A stretch of DNA of 64,000 nucleotides, from assembly GCF_900215465.1 (NCBI RefSeq), contig NZ_OBEH01000002.1, positions 244,850 through 308,849 of the forward strand. Direction: 5' to 3'. A program made the position numbers and the translations under genes. Each line of letters begins with the position of its first letter. Position 1 is the stretch's first letter. This stretch comes from Flagellimonas pacifica. Lineage in GTDB: Bacteria > Bacteroidota > Bacteroidia > Flavobacteriales > Flavobacteriaceae. Positions 9,472 to 18,700 of the stretch are shown here, one piece after another. Below the pieces are notes generated by a model, which had not been told where the DNA came from, made no database searches, and saw only the letters and a program-made list of their open reading frames with translations.

Positions 9472-10851
9472 ATGAGCCAAAAAATAGGGATACAGGAAAA
9501 AATTGGTTACGGACTAGGGGATTTTGCTTCTTCCATGTTCTGGAAGTTGTTTTCCATGTTCTTAATGATATATTATACCGATGTATTTGGGCTTACCCCT
9601 GCCTCTGTTGGACTGATGTTCTTATTGACCCGTATCTGGGACAGTATTAATGATCCGTTGATGGGAATCATTTGTGATCGCACAAATACCAAACATGGAA
9701 AATTCCGACCCTATTTAAAATGGATGGCGATTCCGTTTGCTGCCATTGGAATCTTAACCTTTTTGGCTCCTGACCTTGGTGATATCGGAAAATTGATATA
9801 CGCCTACATCACCTATACGCTTATGATGATGGTCTATACCGGTGTAAACGTGCCGTACTCTTCGTTACTTGGAGTAATGTCGTCAGATTCCAAGGAACGG
9901 AATTCCTTGGCTACTTTCAGATTTATTGGCGCTTTCGCCGGAGGTATTTTTGTGACTTCTACAGCGGCATATTTTATAGGTATTTTTAAAGAAACGGGGG
10001 CCAACGAGGCTCAAGGCTATCTATATACTGTATCTATTTATGCTATTTTGGCCGCCATCTTATTTTTCGTGACCTTTAAATGGACAAAAGAACGGGTAGA
10101 GCCAACAAAAAAAGAACAATCCTCTCTAAAGGATGACTTAAAAGATCTTTCCAAAAATGTGGCATGGTTTATCATGATTGGTGCTGGAATCTCTACTTTG
10201 ATATTTAATTCGTTACGCGACGGTTCCATGATGTATTATTTCAAGTACATTGTAAAAGATCAAGATATATCAGGTTTTGGTAATGTTGGATGGGAGAAAT
10301 TGGCCGCAACCTATATGACCATGTGGCTCGTTTCCAATATCGTTGGAGTTTTGTTATCGACTCCAATGGCCAATAAAATTGGCAAAAAGCAAACCTTTAT
10401 TATTGCCATGATCCTGGCTGCAGTTATGAGTATTATGTTGTTCTGGGTAAATCCAGATCAAGTATTGTTGCTTTACGGATTGAATGTTTTAATCGGGATA
10501 GCCGCCGGAATGGTTTTGCCTTTAATTTGGTCCATGTATGCCGATATAGCCGATTTTTCCGAATGGAAAAATGGAAGAAGAGCTACTGGCTTAATATTTT
10601 CATCTTCTTCCATGTCACAAAAAATGGGATGGACCTTGGGTGGAGCTATTGCAGGATGGATTTTGGCCGCCTATGGTTTTGAAGCGAATGCGGACCAAAC
10701 ATCAGATTCCATCACCGGAATTAAATTAATGCTGACCATATTTCCTGCTATCGGCGCGCTGGCATCAGCTGTATTTATGTTTTTTTACAAACTTGATGAT
10801 ACTTTTATGGAAGAAGTAAATTCAGAATTGTCCAAAATCAGGAAAAACTAG
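9472..10851 (+). CDS. GPH-family sugar:cation symporter (MFS)
   Basis: Inner-membrane glycoside-pentoside-hexuronide:cation symporter of 459 residues with about 12 membrane segments. The GPH signature near the N-terminus is clear: EKIGYGLGDFASSMFW, and then RIWDSINDPLMGIICDRT followed by GKFRPYL. In mannan loci of Bacteroidetes a symporter of this type carries mannobiose into the cytoplasm, and the gene position between mannanase and sulfatase supports that (inference). The start ATG at 9472 gives the standard N-terminus. Confidence 0.93.
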   Translation: MSQKIGIQEKIGYGLGDFASSMFWKLFSMFLMIYYTDVFGLTPASVGLMFLLTRIWDSINDPLMGIICDRTNTKHGKFRPYLKWMAIPFAAIGILTFLAPDLGDIGKLIYAYITYTLMMMVYTGVNVPYSSLLGVMSSDSKERNSLATFRFIGAFAGGIFVTSTAAYFIGIFKETGANEAQGYLYTVSIYAILAAILFFVTFKWTKERVEPTKKEQSSLKDDLKDLSKNVAWFIMIGAGISTLIFNSLRDGSMMYYFKYIVKDQDISGFGNVGWEKLAATYMTMWLVSNIVGVLLSTPMANKIGKKQTFIIAMILAAVMSIMLFWVNPDQVLLLYGLNVLIGIAAGMVLPLIWSMYADIADFSEWKNGRRATGLIFSSSSMSQKMGWTLGGAIAGWILAAYGFEANADQTSDSITGIKLMLTIFPAIGALASAVFMFFYKLDDTFMEEVNSELSKIRKN

Positions 10852-10902
10852 AAAACCTTACCTTGATAAGGACTTTTATAATAAATGAAATAGCGAAGAA
10901 AG

Positions 10903-12759
10903 ATGGAGTACATTAAAGTGAAATTGTTGGGTATTCTTGTTGTTTTGACATTGATTTCATGCTCAAAAGAAGAAGAAAAAAAGCCAAACATTTTATGGAT
11001 TGTAAGTGAGGACAATAGCCCATATTTAGGTTGTTATGGTGATTCATTTGCCAATACTCCCAATATTGATGATTTGGCCAAATCTGGTTTTCTGTATACC
11101 CATGCCTATGCCAATGCACCAGTTTGCGCACCTGCAAGAAATACCATAATTACAGGGGTCTACGCCAATAGCAATGGGCATCAGCATATGAGAAGCAAGT
11201 ACAATAAGTCGGATAATGTCAAGTTTTTCCCAAACTACTTACGGCAAGCGGGATATTATTGTACCAACAACAGGAAAGAGGACTATAATATAAATGTGGA
11301 ACAGGCTATGGATATTTGGGATGAATCAAGTTCAAATGCCCATTATAAAAATAGAAAAGAAGGCCAACCATTTTTTGCCATATTCAACATAGGGACCTCG
11401 CATGAGAGTTCTATCCACAAAACCACCCCAAAAAATGACCTTAGACACCGACCAGAGGATATGGTATTGCCTCCCTACCATCCGGACACCCCTGAGATAA
11501 GACATGATTGGGCGCAATTTTATGACAAAATTGAAAATATGGACACCCAATTGGGGGAGCTTCTTGAAGAATTGAAGCGCAGTGGTGAATATGAAAACAC
11601 CATCATCTTCTATTATAGTGACCATGGCGGAATTTTGGCCCGGAGCAAACGATTTGTTTATGAAACAGGAACCAGAGTTCCGATGATTGTCCATATTCCT
11701 GAAAAATTTGAGCACCTAAACCCAAAAACAACTGGTGATAATAAAGTAAGTCGATTGGTCAGTTTTGTGGACTTGGCGCCCACCATTTTGAGTCTGTGTA
11801 AGCTTCCCATTCCTGAATTTATGCAAGGCGAGGCCTTTTTGGGTGAAGCAAAAACCGATGACCCGGAATATGCCTTTATGTTTAAAGACCGCATGGATGA
11901 GCGCTACGATATGAGTCGCTCTACAAGGGATAAAAAGTTCAGATATATACGCAATTATATGCCGTATAGGGTTTATGGGCAACATTTGAATTACCTATGG
12001 AATGCCCCATCCACAAGATCTTGGGAAAAAGCTTATACAAATGGGCTTTGCAATGATACACAAAGTGTTTTTTGGAATGAAAAACCAGTAGAAGAACTAT
12101 ATGATACGGAAAATGACCCTTGGGAAATAAACAACCTTGCGGAAGACAGCACATATCTCTCAGTTTTGGAACGTCTGCGTAAAGCCAATCGGGATTGGAT
12201 GTCCAATATCAAGGATGTTGGCTTCATTCCAGAGGAAGAATATGCGGAAATTCAATCAAATACACCACTTTATGACGTAATGCGAAATAGTCAGAAGGAA
12301 GTTGACGTAGATTCATTGATCACTATGGCAGATTTTGCCATGCACGCCACAAAAAAGGATATTCCCAAACTTGTATCATCCTTAAATTCTAAAAACAGTG
12401 CAATTCGGTATTGGGCAGCCACCGGATTTTTGATTTTGGGAGATGATGCAAAAGGAGAGCTCGATATGTTGGAAAAAACCATTTCGGATTCTTCAGAAAC
12501 TGCATTTTTGGTTATTGCGGAGGCCTTGTATAGAATTGCTGAGCCTGAAAAAGGAAAAGCACTGTTATTGACGGCATTAAAAAGTGATAATATTTCTACA
12601 CGTGTTAGAGCTCTGAATATTATTGATTGTGTTGATGAAAATGGCCAGGAGATACAGAAGGAGACCTTTGTTGTATATAATAAAGGAAAGAAAAATCCAA
12701 AAGCATTTGATATAAGAATGTGTACTTCGTTATTGAAGAAATGGAACCATGCCCCGTAA
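10903..12759 (+). CDS. Sulfatase lipoprotein with C-terminal HEAT-like repeats
   Basis: Second formylglycine sulfatase of the locus. The N-terminus is a lipoprotein signal with Cys20 (TLISC). The sulfatase domain spans about residues 27-430, with metal ligand region SEDN (35-38) and FGly motif CAPAR (75-79); the fourth position is Ala rather than Ser, which occurs in sulfatases of the heparan N-sulfatase/S1_8-like type. Residues of about 490-600 look like HEAT-type helical repeats (AIRYWAATGFLILGDDAKGEL), an added module common in Bacteroidetes and Planctomycetes sulfatases. It is the last gene of the mannan operon and faces the signalling operon convergently 36 bases away. Confidence 0.9.
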   Translation: MEYIKVKLLGILVVLTLISCSKEEEKKPNILWIVSEDNSPYLGCYGDSFANTPNIDDLAKSGFLYTHAYANAPVCAPARNTIITGVYANSNGHQHMRSKYNKSDNVKFFPNYLRQAGYYCTNNRKEDYNINVEQAMDIWDESSSNAHYKNRKEGQPFFAIFNIGTSHESSIHKTTPKNDLRHRPEDMVLPPYHPDTPEIRHDWAQFYDKIENMDTQLGELLEELKRSGEYENTIIFYYSDHGGILARSKRFVYETGTRVPMIVHIPEKFEHLNPKTTGDNKVSRLVSFVDLAPTILSLCKLPIPEFMQGEAFLGEAKTDDPEYAFMFKDRMDERYDMSRSTRDKKFRYIRNYMPYRVYGQHLNYLWNAPSTRSWEKAYTNGLCNDTQSVFWNEKPVEELYDTENDPWEINNLAEDSTYLSVLERLRKANRDWMSNIKDVGFIPEEEYAEIQSNTPLYDVMRNSQKEVDVDSLITMADFAMHATKKDIPKLVSSLNSKNSAIRYWAATGFLILGDDAKGELDMLEKTISDSSETAFLVIAEALYRIAEPEKGKALLLTALKSDNISTRVRALNIIDCVDENGQEIQKETFVVYNKGKKNPKAFDIRMCTSLLKKWNHAP

Positions 12760-12795
12760 AATAAAATGGAGTTATATCATATGTAAACAGGCGTA

Positions 12796-14340
12796 CTATG
12801 TCAAACGTTCCTCATTAATCTGGGAGATTAAATGCTTTAGCATGTTTTCTACGGGTGGTTTTTCATAAACACCGTCAATCCCAGATTTTTTAGAAAGTGC
12901 GTGCACTTCATCATTGATGAGTCCTGTTAACCCAAAAATTGGAATATCGATACCCATATCTCTGATTTGTTTAGCCAAATCATAACCGCTGATACCTGGC
13001 ATGTTGATATCTGTAAAAATTAAATCGGGACCTATGCTATCTACTTGATCTAAAAGCGCTTCTCCATCTTCGAGCATGGTAATGTTTCCTCCAATCTTGC
13101 TGAACACTACTTCAGAAAGTGTCCGCATAAGAATATCATCGTCCACAACAACAATATTTAATTTTTCATCAAGCTCACCAATTTCTTGGTTATTTGTTTG
13201 GATGGATACTACTTCCTTGGGTTCCAATGTTTTTAGAGGAAGTTCAATATTGAAACATGATCCAACCCCAACTTCACTTGTAACTGATATTTTTGCATTG
13301 TGCGCATCCACTATCTTTTTTACAATCATGAGCCCGAGTCCTGTACTTTTTTCCCCCGCAGTAGATTTTACTGAGGTCTTGGCAAAAGGATCAAATAAAT
13401 GACCTATCTCTTTTTCGGGAATTCCCTGACCTTCATCCTGTATGGATAATATTAAATGATTTCCTTTCTGTTGGGCATTTAGATGTATTGTAGTGCCCTC
13501 GTGTGAAAATTTAATTGCATTGGTAATCAAATTGTTGAGCACCTGATTCATCTTGTTTTTATCAAAAGCTGTCTTGAGATTATCAATTTTGATTTTCCCA
13601 ACAAGACGGATATTTTTCTTACTTGCGAAAACTTGGTTAAATAGAATGTTGGTTTCTAAAAAATGACGAGCATCTACCATTTCCTCTTCCAGCTCAATGT
13701 TTCCAGATTCCATTTTACTAATATCCAAGAAATCATTTACAAGATTTTGGGCAAATTTTGTTGAAACAAAAATATTCTCTAATTCTTGAATTTTGGCTGG
13801 GTCGTCTAAAATAGGCCCTAGCTCATTTAATAATGATTTGGAATAAAACTCTATTATGGCCAGTGGATTTCTTATATCATGGGCGGCTATTCCAAGAAAT
13901 TTGTTTTTGAGTTGATTCAAGTCTTTCAATTCCTTGTATTGTAGCTCCAATGCCCTTTTTTGATTGTAAAGTGTAACAAAAATGTCAACTTTTGCTGATA
14001 CAATGTCTGGATCTAAAGGTTTGTACAAATAATCCACAGCACCTTCTGAATATCCTTTTATGACATATTCTTTCTCTTTGTTTATTGCGGTAGCGAATAT
14101 GACCGGAACATTTTGTGTATTCTTTTTGCTCCTAAAGATTTCCACAAATTCAAAACCGTTCATTTCTGGCATTTGAACATCTGTAATGACCAAAGCAAAT
14201 TCATGTTTTCTTGCCAGTTTTAAGGCGTCATTTCCGCTGGTGGCCGAAATTATTTCCCGGTCTTCTTTTTCAATAATCTGTTCCAGAGAATATAAATTCT
14301 CCACCAAATCATCTACAATAAGAATTTTTGCTTTGTCCAT
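12796..14340 (-). CDS. Hybrid signalling protein: receiver - histidine kinase - receiver
   Basis: Soluble 514-residue hybrid kinase with no membrane segment. The domains are an N-terminal receiver with phospho-acceptor D54 (TDVQMP), a short coiled linker, HisKA with His154 in AAHDIRNPLA, HATPase_c with the G boxes DEGQGIPEKE and STGLGLMIVKK, and a C-terminal receiver with D444 (TDINMPG). An N-terminal receiver in front of a kinase suggests it takes phosphate from, or is gated by, the large membrane kinase at the start of the same operon. It begins 1 base after the CheB-like stop, so the genes are tightly coupled. Confidence 0.93.
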   Translation of the reverse strand: MDKAKILIVDDLVENLYSLEQIIEKEDREIISATSGNDALKLARKHEFALVITDVQMPEMNGFEFVEIFRSKKNTQNVPVIFATAINKEKEYVIKGYSEGAVDYLYKPLDPDIVSAKVDIFVTLYNQKRALELQYKELKDLNQLKNKFLGIAAHDIRNPLAIIEFYSKSLLNELGPILDDPAKIQELENIFVSTKFAQNLVNDFLDISKMESGNIELEEEMVDARHFLETNILFNQVFASKKNIRLVGKIKIDNLKTAFDKNKMNQVLNNLITNAIKFSHEGTTIHLNAQQKGNHLILSIQDEGQGIPEKEIGHLFDPFAKTSVKSTAGEKSTGLGLMIVKKIVDAHNAKISVTSEVGVGSCFNIELPLKTLEPKEVVSIQTNNQEIGELDEKLNIVVVDDDILMRTLSEVVFSKIGGNITMLEDGEALLDQVDSIGPDLIFTDINMPGISGYDLAKQIRDMGIDIPIFGLTGLINDEVHALSKKSGIDGVYEKPPVENMLKHLISQINEERLT

Positions 14341-14341
14341 T

Positions 14342-14941
14342 TCAAAAATATTTAGCGGCAGTGTTATAAAGTTCGTTTGTTGGCACTATGTGGTCCACCC
14401 TGTCCACGGCTTCAAGAACCGAACTGGGCATTGTTTTGGCAAAAGCCTCTTTGGGCGTTTGCACTATTAATTTTCCATTTCTTTTAGCCACCCATTTGGC
14501 ACCGTTTGCCCCATCAGCGTTTGCTCCACTAACTATTATAGCTATCAGTTGTTCTTTTAAATTGAATGAAAATGACTCCAACGAAACATCTGCAGAAGGT
14601 CTGGAAAACATTACTTTTTCACTAAGATCAAGGCTAAGGGTCCTATTTTTTTCCATTATACAGTGGTATCCTGCAGGAATTATATAAATGATTCCTTTTT
14701 CTATTTGAATACCATGTTCCACTGGAAGCACCTTTACACATATTTTCTGATTCAAGTATTTCACCAAATAATCCTGGGTTCCCTTTTTTCTATGCAATAG
14801 CACTACAATTGCTACTTTTAGGCCTTGTTCTATATTTAATAGAAAATTTTCCAACACATTAATTGCACCGGAAGAGCCGCAAAAGAGGACTACCTTGATA
14901 GGTTCTCTATTTTTTCTTTCTATATATTTTAAGTCTACCAT
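14342..14941 (-). CDS. CheB-type protein-glutamate methylesterase domain (no receiver)
   Basis: Stand-alone CheB methylesterase domain, about 200 residues. The three regions that hold the catalytic triad are recognisable: Ser in FCGSSGAI, His in VVLLHRKKG and Asp in SGANADGANGA. The regulatory receiver of classical CheB is absent. Possible starts are ATG 14983, 14959 and 14941; I chose 14941 (MVDLKYIERKN), since the longest start would overlap CheR by 77 bases. It lies between CheR and a hybrid kinase; no methyl-accepting chemotaxis receptor or CheA/CheW is present, so its substrate is not a nearby chemoreceptor. A chemotaxis-like role in another sensory pathway is inference. Confidence 0.82.
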   Translation of the reverse strand: MVDLKYIERKNREPIKVVLFCGSSGAINVLENFLLNIEQGLKVAIVVLLHRKKGTQDYLVKYLNQKICVKVLPVEHGIQIEKGIIYIIPAGYHCIMEKNRTLSLDLSEKVMFSRPSADVSLESFSFNLKEQLIAIIVSGANADGANGAKWVAKRNGKLIVQTPKEAFAKTMPSSVLEAVDRVDHIVPTNELYNTAAKYF

Positions 14942-15734
14942 TGACTGTTTCGAGTTCATTAAAAACAGTTGAAAAAACTGCACTTTCCTTTGCTCCTAAA
15001 ATAAGATAACCACGAGGGGACAAACTGTCCAGAAATAACCGTAGTACCTTATTTTGTTGTTCCGTGGTCAGATAAATAAAGACATTGCGGCACATAATCA
15101 TATGCATTTGATTAAATGATGAGCCGTTAACTAAACTATGCTTTGTATAGACCATGCTTTTACCTAATCCTTTGTTCATTTTTACATTACCGTAGTTGGC
15201 TACATAATAATCTGATAAAGATTGTTCTCCACCTGATCTTATATAATTGGTGGAGTATTCTTTCATCTCTCTTAATTCGTAAATTCCTTTTTTGGCCTGT
15301 GCGAGTACTTCAGAATTGATATCTGTGCAGTATTGAACTGATCTTTTTAACAATCCATGTTCTTTTAATAGAATGGCAAGACTTAAAGGTTCTTCACCAG
15401 TAGAACAGCCTGCATGCCAAATATTGATTCTGGGATAGGTCTCCATAATGTCAAATACTTCTTCCTTCAAGAACTTAAAAACCTCAGGATCCCTGAACAT
15501 TTCTGTAGTATTTACAGTAATCTCGTTCAACAGTTCATTATCGGTTAATTTTTGGTTGGCCAGGAAATACTTGAAAGCAGCAAATGTATCGCATTCTTTG
15601 AGCTTCATGAGCCGCAATACTCGCCTTCTCAATGACTCTTGAGCGTATCCAGAGAAATCTACACCATAAAGGTTGTTGGATATCTCTATAAAGTCAGCCA
15701 ATTCGGCTTGCGTAATTTCTAACAGTACTTCCAT
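14907..15734 (-). CDS. CheR-type SAM-dependent methyltransferase
   Basis: Chemotaxis-type glutamate O-methyltransferase. The all-helical CheR N domain (residues of about 5-60, SLRRRVLRLMKL) is followed by the SAM-binding domain with the CheR signature HAGCSTGEEPLSLAI and MCRNVFIYL. The start ATG at 15734 overlaps the stop of the upstream kinase by one base (TAATG), which decides it over the ATG at 15749 and indicates translational coupling. At 275 residues it has normal family length. Its likely partner is the CheB domain downstream; the methylated protein is unknown. Confidence 0.9.
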   Translation of the reverse strand: MEVLLEITQAELADFIEISNNLYGVDFSGYAQESLRRRVLRLMKLKECDTFAAFKYFLANQKLTDNELLNEITVNTTEMFRDPEVFKFLKEEVFDIMETYPRINIWHAGCSTGEEPLSLAILLKEHGLLKRSVQYCTDINSEVLAQAKKGIYELREMKEYSTNYIRSGGEQSLSDYYVANYGNVKMNKGLGKSMVYTKHSLVNGSSFNQMHMIMCRNVFIYLTTEQQNKVLRLFLDSLSPRGYLILGAKESAVFSTVFNELETVNGRLKIYRKKK

Positions 15735-18700
15735 TATTTGTATAACCAAACTCTCAATAGTGACAATAGTTTTTCAACATCTAGAGGTTTTGACATATAG
15801 TCACTGACTCCCGCTTCAAGACATTTTTCGCGATCTCCTTTCATTGCTTTGGCAGTCAAGGCAATAATTGGTAGTTTTTTGTGTCCGAGTTCTCTTATTT
15901 TTTTTGTGGCTTCGTACCCGTCCATTACAGGCATCATAATATCCATTAGTACAGCATCAAACTCACCGTTCCTAACTTCATCTACAGCTTCTTCACCATT
16001 TGTAGCCACGGTTACTTCAACCTGTTCTTCTTCCAACACAGTTTCGAGTGCGTATATGTTTCTCATATCGTCATCCACAATAAGTATTCGTTTTCCTTTT
16101 ATGATATCTTCCGAAGCAAATTCTTTAGGAGGTAATACTTTATAATCTGTATGTGTGGAATTTAGCATGTTCATAAAGAGTTCCGTTTCCTCTGAAAGTC
16201 TATCATACGATCTGGTGGTCTTTAAAACTACCGAAGTGTCCTGGTGTCTTTCTATTTGCTTTAATTCTTTTTTGGTCAATTCCCTGCCGGTAAATACAAT
16301 TACTGGAACTTCTTTTTTCTGCATTTTAAACTCATCCAATAGTTCAATACCATCTATATCGGGTAATCCCAGGTCCAGAACAACCAAATCAGGATGTTCA
16401 TTTTTAAATAGCTTGCGGGCATCCTTGGCGTTTTTAGCAGCCACGGCTTCCAACTGCTTGCTTTTTACCATTTCTTGCAAAGCTTTGTTGTTGGATTCAT
16501 CATCTTCAATAATCAGTACTTTTTTAACATCAGTACCAGAAATGGTTTTTGATATATTGGAAAAAGTCTGCTCAAGAGTATGAAGAGCTATGGGCTTTAC
16601 CAAGTACTCAACTGCACCTAATTCCAGACCAAGTTTTGTTTTGTCTATACCAGATATAACATGAACTGGAATATGGGCATATTTTTCATTTGCTTTGAGT
16701 TTTTTAAGTACGGTCCACCCATCCATTATGGGTAGTTGCATATCTAGAATAATGGCATTGGGGAGGTATGTTTCTACATGTTGAAGTGCTTTATCTCCTT
16801 GGTTGGTTACTAGTACTTTAAAACCATTTTCCCTTGCTTGATCTAAAAGTACCTTGGCAAACTGAAGGTCATCCTCAACAATGAGAAGGGTTTTATCCCC
16901 TTTCTTGAGCAAATCCCTGTCATCTGCAATAACTCCTTCAAGTTTTTTATCGGAAACTTTTTTTCCTGTATTTAATTCCACCGGTTGTGCAACAACGTCT
17001 TCCTTAAGAGTTGATTCGTGCACACTCACCGGAGTGTGATTTTCTTCGCTCGTCTTTTGGTTAGTTGACTTTAATTGTATGTTTTCCGGTGTTGAAAAAG
17101 GTAAAAAGAGTGTAAAAGTTGATCCTTGCCCAATTTCACTTTCCACAAATATTTCCCCTCCCAGCAGTTTTACTAATTCTTTGGAAATACTAAGTCCAAG
17201 ACCTGTTCCTCCGTATTTTCTTTGTGTAGTTCCATCTTCTTGAACAAAAGCTTCAAAAACCGATTCAAGTTTTTCTGGGGCAATACCAATACCTGTATCT
17301 GTTACTGCAATTTGAAGTACTTTTTCACTTTTTAAAAGTGTTGGATTTGTAAATTTTGGTAGCGTTTTACTGTTTTTGAATTTTAATGTGACCGTACCTT
17401 CCCGATCGGTAAATTTAAAGGCATTGCTCAAGAGGTTTTTAATCACTTGATTTAGTCGTTGCTTATCTGTTGAAAATGTTTCAGGAAGGGAATCATCAAC
17501 ATTCAATTCAAAATTCACTTTTTTATCCTCTGCAATGGCAATGAAGGTTTTCTGACTTTCCTCTGCGTAAGAACGTAAGTTCTGTGATTCAATTTCCAGT
17601 TCTATTTTTCCAGATTCAACTTTGGCAAGATCTAGAACTTCATTAATTAAACTGAGCAGGTCTTCACCAGATTTATTGATAATTTGGGCAAACTCAATCT
17701 GTTTGTCAGTAAGGTTATCAGATTTGTTGTCCTGAAGCAATTTGGAAAGGATGATTACACTATTGAGGGGTGTTCTAAGCTCGTGTGACATATTGGCCAA
17801 AAACTCCGATTTGTACTTTCCACTTTTCTCAAGTTCTTCCGTTTTAATCACTAGAGCTTCCTGCGCCTGTTCCAATGCTGCATTTTTCTCAACGGTATAT
17901 AGATGTTGTTCTTCAAGTTGTTGAGCCTTCTCCTCTAACATTACATTAGCCTTTTCCAGTTCTTCTTGTTGTTGCCTCAATTCCTCTTCGGAAGCTTGTA
18001 GCTGGTTGGCCTGTTTGGTCAATTCTTCATTGGAGACTCTTAGTTCTTCCTCCTGTGCTTCTACAATTTCTTTCTGTTTTTGTACTTCAAACTGAATTTT
18101 CTTTTGCTCAGTAATGTCAACTGCTATTTTAAGAATTTTATAGGGTTTACCTTCAGCATCTAATAAGGGATTATATGAACCCTGTATCCAAACGGGTTTT
18201 CTGTCTTTTGTTCTCCGCTCAAACTCCCCTTGTTTAAATGCGCCTACCTTGAGTTCCTTCCAGAACTCTTGATACTCTTTTGATTTAGAGTATGCATTCC
18301 CCACAAATATTTTGTGGTGTTTGTCCTTTATCTCATCTATTGTGTAGCCCATAAGATCCAGAAAAAGCTCATTGGCAGTGAGTACATTTCCATCAAGATC
18401 AAACTCTATTGCAGCATTGGATCGGTTGATTGCAGAAATTTGATTGTTAATCTCAATTGAGAGTTCTTCGGTCTTTATCTGCTGTTCTTTCTGTTTTGTA
18501 ATATCTACGGCAACCTTAAGTACCTTGTAAGGTTGTCCGTCTACATTAAGTATTGGATTGTATGATCCTTGAATCCATACTGTTTCGTTGTCTTTTTGTA
18601 TACGCTCAAACTCTCCCTGTTTAAATTTCCCTTTCTTTAACTCTTTCCAAAACCCTTTATACTCATTTGATTTTGAGAATTCCGTTTCAACGAATATTTT

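Noticed and set aside
10856..10871. CCTTA/TAAGG hairpin between the symporter and second sulfatase genes
   Set aside because: Only a 5-base stem without a clear T run; too weak to call a terminator.
13076..13402. 108-codon plus-strand frame inside the receiver-kinase-receiver gene
   Set aside because: Antisense to the HATPase/receiver region of a well-supported gene and Ser/Thr-rich, as shadow frames of such genes are.
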